Position numbers and translations under genes: made by a program | Notes under the pieces: model-generated | What the model was told of the DNA's origin: nothing | Databases searched by the model: none | Seen by the model: only the letters and a program-made list of their open reading frames with translations | Part shown: piece after piece, positions 8,457 to 14,028 of the stretch | Layout of the letters: every line of letters begins with the position of its first letter | Position numbering within the stretch: the stretch's first letter is position 1 | From: UBA8437 sp963694825 | Lineage (GTDB): Bacteria > Planctomycetota > Planctomycetia > Planctomycetales > Planctomycetaceae | Assembly (NCBI GenBank): GCA_963694825.1 | Contig: CAVOEV010000064.1 | Coordinates: 1 to 20,164 of the forward strand | Direction: 5' to 3' | Length of the DNA: 20,164 nt

Positions 8457-9212
8457 TCATTGGTTCCGGAGAGTTTCGAGACAGTCGTCGACGTCTTTCA
8501 GCGATTCGCCGAGACTTCCCTGGATGGCGAGGTCTGCCATCGAATCGCAGGGCGTCGGGTCGCGATTGATGATCACCAGTCTGGCACCGTGAGCCTTGGC
8601 CATCTCGGGAAGACTGGCAGCCGGATGGACGACCAGCGACGACCCCATTGCCACGAACAGGTCGCAAGACCGAGCCCACTCGGCACATTGCTCGAGCACA
8701 GTGGTGTCGAGCATCTGGCCGAACGAGATGGTGGCATGCTTCAACCAACCGTTGCAGTTGGAGCAAATTGGAGGAACCCCCGTCTCGAGAAACTCGGCGA
8801 CTGGCCCGGTGGCCGAATCCCGCTTCCCACATTCCAGACAACTGACCTCACGGGCTGTCCCATGGATTTCGAGCACCTTGTGACTGCCCGCCGCCTGATG
8901 CAAACCGTCGATGTTCTGAGTGATCAGTCCGTCGAGATGATGTTGGGACTCCCATCGAGCCAGGATCTCGTGTCCTACGTTCGGCTGGGCATCGAAGTAT
9001 TCGCTGTGAGCCTCACTCTTCTGACGCCAGTACTCGATCCTGGAATCTTCACTTGTAACAAAATCGTTGAAATCGACCGGTTGATTGTGTTCCCAGATGC
9101 CACCGGGAGATCGAAAGTCCGGAATCCCACTCTCGGTACTGATCCCGGCCCCGGTGAACACAATCGTGGATGTGGATTCGATCAGCCAGTCTGCCAGTTG
9201 CCTGGGCATCAT
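8457..9212 (-). CDS. cobB: NAD+-dependent protein deacylase (sirtuin, Sir2 family)
   Basis: A 251-residue sirtuin, which removes acyl groups from lysines using NAD+. All core motifs are present: 'FTGAGISTESGIPDFRS' (19-35) for NAD binding, 'TQNIDGLHQAAG' (98-109), the catalytic His in 'LEIHG' (H117), a zinc ribbon of two Cys pairs at 125/128 and 150/153, 'GSSLVVHPAASLP', and the 'INRDPTP' segment near the adenine. I see no clear Y-x-x-R pair of the SIRT5/CobB desuccinylase type after 'RIEYWRQ', so plain deacetylase activity is favoured. The ATG at 9212 forms an ATGA overlap with the acpS stop, which argues for translational coupling; a second ATG follows directly. Upstream residues in the same frame read acpS out of frame and are excluded. 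Confidence 0.93.
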   Translation of the reverse strand: MMPRQLADWLIESTSTIVFTGAGISTESGIPDFRSPGGIWEHNQPVDFNDFVTSEDSRIEYWRQKSEAHSEYFDAQPNVGHEILARWESQHHLDGLITQNIDGLHQAAGSHKVLEIHGTAREVSCLECGKRDSATGPVAEFLETGVPPICSNCNGWLKHATISFGQMLDTTVLEQCAEWARSCDLFVAMGSSLVVHPAASLPEMAKAHGARLVIINRDPTPCDSMADLAIQGSLGESLKDVDDCLETLRNQ

Positions 9213-9622
9213 GCGTTCCCGTCGAGCGGAGGATTGGCCGGCGTTTCCGCTCCGAGTGCCACGGCGGTGGCCGTAGCATGGCTGCGGCAATGCGAGATAC
9301 TGAGCAGGTAGCCCGTGATGCCTGCCTGTTCCGAGAGTTCTTGGACTGCTCCGTGGACAAGCACTCGAGGCTGGCCACTGGGGAGCGTCACGATCTCGAC
9401 ATCTCGCCAAGCGATCCCCTTGGCCCATCCGGTCCCCAAAGCTTTCAGGACGGCTTCCTTAGCCGCCCAACGGCCGGCGAAATGCTGGTAACTGGACGCT
9501 CGTTTCTGGCAATAGGCCACTTCCTTTTCGGTGTAGACCCGTTGGAGAAACAACTCGCCGTGCCGTTCGATCATCTCGCCGATGCGGACAATCTCGACAA
9601 TGTCAGTCCCCAGGCCCAGCAT
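9209..9622 (-). CDS. acpS: Holo-[acyl-carrier-protein] synthase
   Basis: Transfers 4'-phosphopantetheine from CoA to the serine of acyl carrier protein, activating fatty acid synthesis. The 137 residues match the AcpS group: 'MLGLGTDIVEI' at the N-terminus with the Mg-binding Asp (D7), 'FAGRWAAKEAVLKALGTG' holding the second acidic ligand and CoA-binding residues, and 'LLSISHCRSHATATAV' near the C-terminus. Three start codons stand in a row: TTG 9628, GTG 9625 and ATG 9622. The AGGAG at 9634-9638 is 5, 8 and 11 nt from them respectively. I chose the ATG because family members begin with this residue, but the GTG is equally possible and adds one residue. The last bases overlap the sirtuin start by 4 nt. 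Confidence 0.94.
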   Translation of the reverse strand: MLGLGTDIVEIVRIGEMIERHGELFLQRVYTEKEVAYCQKRASSYQHFAGRWAAKEAVLKALGTGWAKGIAWRDVEIVTLPSGQPRVLVHGAVQELSEQAGITGYLLSISHCRSHATATAVALGAETPANPPLDGNA

Positions 9623-9633
9623 CACCAACGCGT

Positions 9634-9638
9634 CTCCT
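9634..9638 (-). promoter_or_regulatory. Shine-Dalgarno AGGAG of acpS
   Basis: AGGAG on the - strand lies 11 nt before ATG 9622 and 8 nt before GTG 9625, so it leaves the acpS start undecided between the two. It is one of the few clear Shine-Dalgarno sequences in the window. Confidence 0.55.
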
Positions 9639-9753
9639 ATTTTGGTCTATCATCCGTGGTTGCCACGAAGTGCTCGCATCGCCCTGACACGGTCTGGCCG
9701 TTGGTGGCCGACAGGTGCACAGCATAGGCATGCCATGTCGAGTCGTCCAATCC

Positions 9754-9807
9754 GGGTTGCGGCGCAGGGGGTTGCGGACAGGGGGTTACTCGTAGGGTTG
9801 GTACGGG
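9754..9807. repeat. Imperfect GGGTT-led tandem repeats, G-rich on +, C-rich on the trpS mRNA strand
   Basis: Directly behind the trpS stop codon the + strand holds four decaying units that start with GGGTT: 'GGGTTGCGGCGCAGG', 'GGGTTGCGGACAGG', 'GGGTTACTCGTA' and 'GGGTTGGTAC', then a fifth GGG. The five G-runs are spaced 7-10 nt apart, which could allow a G-quadruplex on the + strand. The transcript of trpS would be C-rich and G-poor here, as expected of a Rho-utilisation site. Both roles are inferred. The remaining gap up to acpS (9639-9753) shows nothing else. Confidence 0.45.
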
Positions 9808-10767
9808 TCACAGCCCGCAGGCCGCTCGGGCACGACCGAGCACTTCGGCTGCCTTTTTTCGTGCGCGAACCGCACCAGCCTGCAAGATCTCCTCAAGCCG
9901 CCCTTCCCGAGATTCCAGATCCTTTCGACGCTCGTGTGCCTGGGCAAAGTAATCCTGCGACAACTCGAACAACGCCTGCTTGGCGTCTCCATAACCGAGT
10001 CCGCCGGCACGGTACTGCGAAGCGAGTTGTTCGGCCTGTTCGGGACTAGCGAACAGCTTGAAAAGGTCGAACACGCAACAGCAGTTCGGGTCCTTGGGGG
10101 CTTCGATCGGAGTCGAGTCAGTCTTGATCGACATCACTTTCTTGCGGACCAGTTTGGCCGGTTCGAACAACTCGATCACGTTCCCATAACTCTTGGACAT
10201 TTTTTCGCCGTCGGTACCCGGAACCTTGGCACTCGAATCGAGCACACGGGCCTCGGGCAACACAAATACCTCGCCATAGATCGAATTGAATCGTTCGGCG
10301 ATGTCACGAGTGACTTCGATATGCTGCACTTGGTCGACTCCGACCGGCACAATCTCGCTGTCGTAGACCAGGATGTCGGACGCCATCAGCACGGGGTATG
10401 TGAACAGGCCAGCGTCGGCTGTGACACCTCGCTCCTTTTTGTCCTTGTACGCATGGCACTTCTCCAGCCAACTCAGGTTGGTGACCGTCAGCAACAACCA
10501 CGTCAATTCCGACACCTCGGGAACATCCGACTGCCGAAACAGGGTGGCCTTGTTCGGGTCGAGGCCGAGAGCGAGCAAGTCGAGTGCGGCGTCGCGCGTC
10601 AGCGAACGTAGCCGTTCGGCATCGCGGATCGTGGTTAACGCGTGCAGGTCGGCAATGAAGTAGAACGCCTGGTCGTTGTCCTGCAAGGAAATGTATTGGC
10701 AAATGGCGCCGAAGTAGTTGCCCCAGTGAAAACGGCCCGTCGGCTGGATCCCGGATAAGACTCGCAT
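9808..10767 (-). CDS. trpS: Tryptophan-tRNA ligase
   Basis: Class I aminoacyl-tRNA synthetase that charges tRNA-Trp. The 319 residues fit the compact bacterial TrpRS. 'MRVLSGIQPTGRFHWGNYFG' contains the HIGH-type ATP motif (HWGN). 'YFIADLHALTT' is the typical active-site strand. 'ASDILVYDSEIVPVGVDQVQHIEVTRDIAERFN' is diagnostic of TrpRS tryptophan and dimer contacts, and 'GEKMSKSYGN' is the KMSKS loop. The ATG at 10767 gives the usual N-terminus. pyrD ends 24 bp upstream, so pyrD-trpS is probably one transcript. A C-rich repeat follows its stop codon. Confidence 0.97.
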   Translation of the reverse strand: MRVLSGIQPTGRFHWGNYFGAICQYISLQDNDQAFYFIADLHALTTIRDAERLRSLTRDAALDLLALGLDPNKATLFRQSDVPEVSELTWLLLTVTNLSWLEKCHAYKDKKERGVTADAGLFTYPVLMASDILVYDSEIVPVGVDQVQHIEVTRDIAERFNSIYGEVFVLPEARVLDSSAKVPGTDGEKMSKSYGNVIELFEPAKLVRKKVMSIKTDSTPIEAPKDPNCCCVFDLFKLFASPEQAEQLASQYRAGGLGYGDAKQALFELSQDYFAQAHERRKDLESREGRLEEILQAGAVRARKKAAEVLGRARAACGL

Positions 10768-10791
10768 CTGTTTTTTCCAGTCTGCCTCGGG

Positions 10792-11733
10792 TCAATGGCC
10801 TGTGGTGGCAAGTGGTGTTGAGTCGAGCGTGCCCACGATGTCGGTCACCGAATCGAGCTTCAATTCAACCAGGCACGCTTCAAGCTGATCCACCAATCTG
10901 TTGGCGAGCCCCGGATCGTAGAAATTCGCCGTGCCAATCTGTACGGCCGTGGCACCGGCCACCAGGAACTGCATCACGTCGTCGAGACAGGCGATGCCGC
11001 CGATGCCAATGATCGGGATCTCCACGGCTTGTGACACCTTCCAGACAGCACACAACGCCAAGGGCTTGATCGCCGGGCCGCTCAGGCCACCGGTGACGTT
11101 TCCCAGGACGGGTCGGCGGCGTTCCCAGTCGATCGCCATGCCCTGGTAGGTGTTGACCAGCGACACGGCGTCCGCACCGGCAGAGGCGACTGCCTGTGCC
11201 ACCGCTGTGATGTCCGTCACGTTCGGAGTCAATTTGGCGATCACCGGCAAGGATGTCACGCTGCGGACTCGTGACACAACATCGGCCGCCAATTCGGGAT
11301 TGGTCCCGAAGTCCACGCCACCGCTGACGTTGGGACACGAAATGTTCAACTCAATTCCCGCCAATCCTTCGGTCGATTCCAGTACCGATGCCATCGATTC
11401 GAATTCACTGACGTCGTGACCAGCTATGTTCGCGATGACTGACGTCGGCAGCTCGGACAGGTACGGCAGGTGAATATCGACAAATGACTCCAGGCCGTCG
11501 TTGTCCAATCCAATCGAATTCAGCAGGCCAGAAGTCGTCTCGACTGTCCGAGGCGGTGAATTTCCTATCCGCGGCTCCAGCGTGATCGTCTTGGGGATCA
11601 CCCCACCCAAACGATCAAAACTCGCGAAAGCTTCCATCTCACGCGCATAACCAAACGTGCCCGATGCCACCAGGATCGGGTTGGACAGGCGCAGACGGTT
11701 CAGAGCGACGGCGAGCTGGGGCACGCGGGCCAT
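10792..11733 (-). CDS. pyrD: Dihydroorotate dehydrogenase, class 1B catalytic subunit
   Basis: Oxidises dihydroorotate to orotate in pyrimidine synthesis. The 313 residues match the cytosolic class 1 enzyme: 'LSNPILVASGTFGYA' (FMN phosphate side), 'IPKTITLEPRIGNSPPR' with K48, 'GLLNSIGLDN', and 'ELNISCPNV' where C133 is the catalytic base. A Cys base is typical of class 1, while class 2 has Ser. 'PIIGIGGIACLDDVMQFLVAGATAVQIGTANF' is the FMN-binding end. Class 1B enzymes work with the iron-sulfur flavoprotein PyrK and use NAD+. No pyrK is in the window, so the electron acceptor is not settled here. The ATG at 11733 starts 'MARVPQLAVAL'; the longer frame upstream contains nothing related. trpS follows 24 bp downstream. 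Confidence 0.95.
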   Translation of the reverse strand: MARVPQLAVALNRLRLSNPILVASGTFGYAREMEAFASFDRLGGVIPKTITLEPRIGNSPPRTVETTSGLLNSIGLDNDGLESFVDIHLPYLSELPTSVIANIAGHDVSEFESMASVLESTEGLAGIELNISCPNVSGGVDFGTNPELAADVVSRVRSVTSLPVIAKLTPNVTDITAVAQAVASAGADAVSLVNTYQGMAIDWERRRPVLGNVTGGLSGPAIKPLALCAVWKVSQAVEIPIIGIGGIACLDDVMQFLVAGATAVQIGTANFYDPGLANRLVDQLEACLVELKLDSVTDIVGTLDSTPLATTGH

Positions 11734-11795
11734 ACTAGTCGGCGCCTCGCGCAGCGGCAACGGTTGCTCCCAACCCGACAGACACCAGGCAGACG

Positions 11796-12008
11796 TTAGA
11801 TGACGCCGCCGTGAGTCCGGAATGGAGTTGCCAGGTCGGGCATCTCCAGACCCCAGATCCGTTCCCAGATCCGCGGAATGTGACGCAGACCCTCGGAGAC
11901 GAAGATCAGCTGCTTGGTGCGAATGTCTTGCGACGAATCGTAAATCGGGATAATGCACCCGACCGACATCGCAACCACAAAAATACTCGACAACATCTTC
12001 TTACGCAT
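11796..12008 (-). CDS. Small conserved lipoprotein-like protein, about 70 aa
   Basis: A 70-residue protein with a basic N-terminus and hydrophobic stretch ('MRKKMLSSIFVVAMSVGC'), then a soluble tail ending in 'PFRTHGGVI'. The Cys at 18 could be a lipid-modified residue, but the lipobox is poor (S-V-G-C, Ser at -3), so lipidation is uncertain. I recall planctomycete small proteins with the same plan, including an 'ERIWxLxxPxxxTPxRTHGG' end, often annotated only as hypothetical. No function is known to me. The start is fixed by a strong GGAGGG Shine-Dalgarno 7 nt before ATG 12008; an ATG at 12023 lies within that ribosome-binding region. It lies 62 bp before pyrD and 151 bp after the HU gene. 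Confidence 0.75.
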   Translation of the reverse strand: MRKKMLSSIFVVAMSVGCIIPIYDSSQDIRTKQLIFVSEGLRHIPRIWERIWGLEMPDLATPFRTHGGVI

Positions 12009-12015
12009 TGGACAT

Positions 12016-12021
12016 CCCTCC
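12016..12021 (-). promoter_or_regulatory. Shine-Dalgarno GGAGGG of the small lipoprotein-like gene
   Basis: GGAGGG stands 7 nt before ATG 12008. It is the best Shine-Dalgarno match in the window and decides the start of this short gene against the ATG at 12023. Confidence 0.75.
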
Positions 12022-12058
12022 ATGGATGCAACAGTTCAATGGACGTTGGATGAAACGT

Positions 12059-12076
12059 CACGACCTTCAGATCGTG
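12059..12076 (-). other. Short hairpin between the HU gene and the lipoprotein-like gene
   Basis: On the - strand CACGATC and GGTCGTG form a 7-bp stem (one T-G wobble) around a TGAA tetraloop, about 83 nt after the HU stop. The downstream sequence is ACGTTTC, not a T-tract, so termination is doubtful. It may be a 5'-leader structure of the lipoprotein-like gene. The rest of this 151-bp gap shows nothing else. Confidence 0.35.
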
Positions 12077-12159
12077 CGGATCAGCCACTGTATGTTTTGG
12101 GAGTGGTGGAGAACGCAGGTGAGTAGAGAGGAGCCGCGACGGCAAATCGAGGTGAGAGA

Positions 12160-12663
12160 TTATTCGCCGGTGCGATGAGATCGGGAGGATTCTGTTTCGA
12201 TGGCAGGCGAAGCCGACGGCACGCCTGGAGGACTGATCGGTTGAACCTGTGTACTAGATAGGCTCGATGGCGAGGGAGTGAATTCTGTTGAGGATGTGGG
12301 CTGACCTGGGGTTGAGCTTTTCGGGGAGTCGGTCGAGTCTGCTGCCAGGCCGAGTTTGAATGGAACATCGACAAGTTGCCGGATCCGTTCGGCCATCTCT
12401 TTCCCCGGTTTGAACGTCACAACACATTTGGCAGGGACGTTGACGGTTTCACTGGTCCGAGGGTTGCGTGCCGGTCGAGCGGCACGTTTCGTAACCTTGA
12501 AAACTCCGAAATTACGGAGCTCGATATTGCCGTCCCGAATTAGCGTCGCGATGATCTCGTCGAATGTGCGCTGAACAATCTCCTTGACCTTCAATTGCGT
12601 TAGATCCGCATCGGCGGCAATCGTCTTGACGATATCTTTCTTGGTCACGGTCTGGCCTGCCAA
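12160..12663 (-). CDS. HU/IHF-family DNA-binding protein with Ser/Pro/Thr-rich tail
   Basis: A 167-residue nucleoid-type protein. Residues 5-100 are a complete HU/IHF domain: 'TVTKKDIVKTIAADADLTQ' (helix 1), 'KEIVQRTFDEIIATLIRDG', and the DNA-binding arm 'LRNFGVFKVTKRAARPARNPRTSE' with R-N-P at the tip, where the usual Gly after the Thr is Ser. Residues about 105-167 form a low-complexity tail rich in Ser, Pro and Thr, nearly without Lys, unlike the basic tails of mycobacterial or some planctomycete HU proteins. It probably bends DNA as a dimer. The TTG at 12663 is chosen because 'MAGQTVTKK' resembles the N-terminus I recall for planctomycete relatives. GTG 12648 ('MTKKDIV') is a good alternative. 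A promoter with palindromic sites and a 5' hairpin lies upstream. Confidence 0.9.
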   Translation of the reverse strand: MAGQTVTKKDIVKTIAADADLTQLKVKEIVQRTFDEIIATLIRDGNIELRNFGVFKVTKRAARPARNPRTSETVNVPAKCVVTFKPGKEMAERIRQLVDVPFKLGLAADSTDSPKSSTPGQPTSSTEFTPSPSSLSSTQVQPISPPGVPSASPAIETESSRSHRTGE

Positions 12664-12670
12664 TTCAACA

Positions 12671-12692
12671 AAACCGCCATTTCAAGCGGTTT
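12671..12692 (-). promoter_or_regulatory. Inverted repeat in the 5' leader of the HU gene
   Basis: AAACCGC (12686-12692 on the - strand) and GCGGTTT (12677-12671) are a perfect 7-bp inverted repeat with an 8-nt loop. Its 3' arm ends 7 nt before the TTG start codon at 12663, in the ribosome-binding region. It would fold in the mRNA and could limit translation, or act as a DNA operator. Confidence 0.45.
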
Positions 12693-12721
12693 GATGTATC
12701 TACTGTCCTGAAGCAGACTTA

Positions 12722-12751
12722 ACCGTACTTCTAAACTCGATTTCATGTCAA
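12722..12751 (-). promoter_or_regulatory. Predicted sigma-70-type promoter of the HU gene
   Basis: On the - strand a perfect TTGACA -35 box (12751-12746) is followed after 18 nt by TACGGT (12727-12722), a weak -10 sharing T, A and final T with TATAAT. The start of transcription would be near 12715, giving a leader of about 50 nt that holds the inverted repeat. The region is visibly richer in A+T than the genes beside it. Confidence 0.45.
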
Positions 12752-12800
12752 GACGGTCCGTCATGGCTTCAGCAACCCACGTTGTATTTATCGGACCGTC
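12752..12800. promoter_or_regulatory. Pair of palindromic sites next to the HU -35 box (candidate operator)
   Basis: GACGGTCCGTC (12752-12762) is a perfect 5-1-5 palindrome touching the -35 box. CGGACCGTC (12792-12800) repeats it in inverted orientation, so GACGGTCCG/CGGACCGTC form a 9-bp perfect inverted repeat with 31 bp between the arms. Core centres are 38 bp apart. ACCGTC occurs again at 12804-12809. The position fits a transcription-factor site. The remaining gap to 12866 shows nothing more. Confidence 0.45.
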
Positions 12801-12866
12801 GCAACCGTCTCGACCACTAGAATCGGCACATTTTACCAACCCGGGCAGGCTTCGTAGTCCGGTTTG

Positions 12867-13283
12867 TCAAAGATCGACCTCTGAAATCATTGATTCGATC
12901 GTCTCGACGTCAATTGTCGGTCCGCTTCCGATCCCTGGGCAATGTTGTTGAACCTGTGTCCACGTCTCGGGTGATTTGAGATGCGACGTCCAAAACGGCC
13001 AGTTTCGGCACTGTTGCGGTCGGACCGGATAGATGGAGCAGCGACGCGACTGCGAGTTGAAGAACGTGCAGTCTCCGTTGGCAAACTCCTGCAACGACGT
13101 CCGCCCGGCGTACGGCCGAGTGTGCATCACTCGGACTTCGCCTTCGCCATTCCCGCGGTACTCGGCAATTCGCCGAATGTCATCATCGTCGACCCAGACC
13201 ACTCCCGGTGCCCCGGTACAGCAATTGCCACACTGCGTGCATTCGAAGCACAGGCCGTCCTGATACCACGGTTCGATTGCCAT
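12867..13283 (-). CDS. YkgJ-family cysteine-cluster protein
   Basis: A 138-residue protein of the YkgJ/Fe-S oxidoreductase-like family (putative zinc- or iron-chelating domain). The Cys pattern is clear: 'CFECTQCGNCC' (C12, C15, C18, C21, C22), then 'DCTFF' (C72), 'RCSIYPVRPQQCRNWPFW' (C82, C92) and C115. The 'CSIYPxRPxxCRxxPF' core is the family hallmark. The metal and the biological role are not settled for this family. The ATG at 13283 lies 6 nt behind a -10-like box, so its mRNA is probably leaderless. It diverges from mobA across an 82-bp gap, and no partner gene is evident. Confidence 0.92.
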   Translation of the reverse strand: MAIEPWYQDGLCFECTQCGNCCTGAPGVVWVDDDDIRRIAEYRGNGEGEVRVMHTRPYAGRTSLQEFANGDCTFFNSQSRRCSIYPVRPQQCRNWPFWTSHLKSPETWTQVQQHCPGIGSGPTIDVETIESMISEVDL

Positions 13284-13289
13284 GAACCG

Positions 13290-13319
13290 AGTTTAGGTCA
13301 AGCAACGAAACGCGTTCAA
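13290..13319 (-). promoter_or_regulatory. Predicted promoter of ykgJ-like gene, leaderless
   Basis: On the - strand TTGAAC (13319-13314) and TAAACT (13295-13290) are separated by 18 nt, each matching 4 of 6 consensus bases. Only 6 nt (13289-13284) separate the -10 box from ATG 13283, so transcription would begin at or next to the start codon. Confidence 0.4.
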
Positions 13320-13353
13320 CCCCGGTCGTGGTTCCTTCGTCGCCAACTACCTC

Positions 13354-13359
13354 TATAAT
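13354..13359 (+). promoter_or_regulatory. Consensus TATAAT -10 box of mobA, leaderless
   Basis: A perfect TATAAT ends 6 nt before the mobA ATG at 13366, so the +1 would fall at about the A of the start codon. The -35 region at spacing 17 reads GTTCCT and is poor. There is no Shine-Dalgarno between box and ATG, consistent with leaderless translation. Confidence 0.5.
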
Positions 13360-13365
13360 TCGGGG

Positions 13366-14028
13366 ATGCAGATTGATTCGGATCCTCCCGCTGCCCTTCG
13401 TGTTGGCGGGATCGTGTTGTGCGGTGGGCACAGTCGCCGCATGGGATCCGCCAAGTCGGCATTACCGTTTGGGCCTCAGACGATGCTCGAACGGATACTC
13501 GAAATCGTATCGGCGACAGTATCTCCCGTCGTCGTTGTCGCGGCTGCCAACCAGGCCCTGCCCATCCTGCCGCCCGGCACACTTGTCACTCACGACATAC
13601 ATCAGGATTCCGGCCCCCTGGCGGGCCTCCATGCCGGCCTGACCGCATTGGAAGCACACACCGACGCCGCATTCGCGACCTCCTGCGACGCACCGTTTCT
13701 GCTTCCCTCGTTGATCGACGAAATGGTTTTGCGACTCGGAACCGCAGATCTGGCAATCCCGCGAGACGGCGATTACCATCACCCGCTGGCAGCGGTCTAC
13801 CGCACGGCATTGGTCTCGACGCTCGACGGCTTGCTGACCTCAGGCGTCAGACGTCCACTCGAATTGCTCGAACACGTCCAAGCCAACGAGATCGACGTAG
13901 AGAGTCTCCGCGAGGTCGACCCCGAACTCAGCTCGTTCCGAAACCTCAACACACCAGCCGATTACCAGCAGGCACTCCTGGACGCCGGCTTCACACCCCC
14001 TGCCCCGAACGATTCGCTCGACTCGTGA
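13366..14028 (+). CDS. mobA: Molybdenum cofactor guanylyltransferase
   Basis: A 220-residue nucleotidyltransferase of the MobA/MobA-like NTP transferase group. It is expected to attach GMP to molybdopterin, forming the guanine dinucleotide cofactor. 'GGIVLCGGHSRRMGSAKSAL' (14-33) is the NTP-binding G-x-x-L-x-G-G-x-S-x-R-M-G-x-x-K loop. 'GPLAGLHAGL' (83-92) binds the base, and 'TSCDAPFL' (105-112) gives the metal-binding Asp. 'DYHHPLAAVYR' and the C-terminal 'FRNLNTPADYQQAL' are also typical of MobA. CTP-using MocA cannot be excluded by eye, but adjacent moeA genes and the 'NLNTPADY' end favour MobA. Its TGA overlaps the GTG start of the first moeA. Confidence 0.92.
   Translation: MQIDSDPPAALRVGGIVLCGGHSRRMGSAKSALPFGPQTMLERILEIVSATVSPVVVVAAANQALPILPPGTLVTHDIHQDSGPLAGLHAGLTALEAHTDAAFATSCDAPFLLPSLIDEMVLRLGTADLAIPRDGDYHHPLAAVYRTALVSTLDGLLTSGVRRPLELLEHVQANEIDVESLREVDPELSSFRNLNTPADYQQALLDAGFTPPAPNDSLDS

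Noticed and set aside
8253..9311. Open frame of 352 codons on + over the sirtuin
   Set aside because: It is the complement of the sirtuin gene and shows no domain pattern.
9213..9428. N-terminal extension of the sirtuin
   Set aside because: It reads acpS out of frame; the ATGA overlap gives the natural start.
9623..9807. tRNA or small RNA gene between trpS and acpS
   Set aside because: No cloverleaf arms, T-loop GTTC-type sequence or CCA end was found; only the GGGTT repeats and the acpS Shine-Dalgarno stand out.
12645..12839. 64-codon frame on - before the HU gene, ending in a GTGA overlap with GTG 12648
   Set aside because: It covers the promoter and palindromes, uses AT-rich codons unlike its neighbours and resembles no protein. 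It would deserve another look if relatives conserve it.
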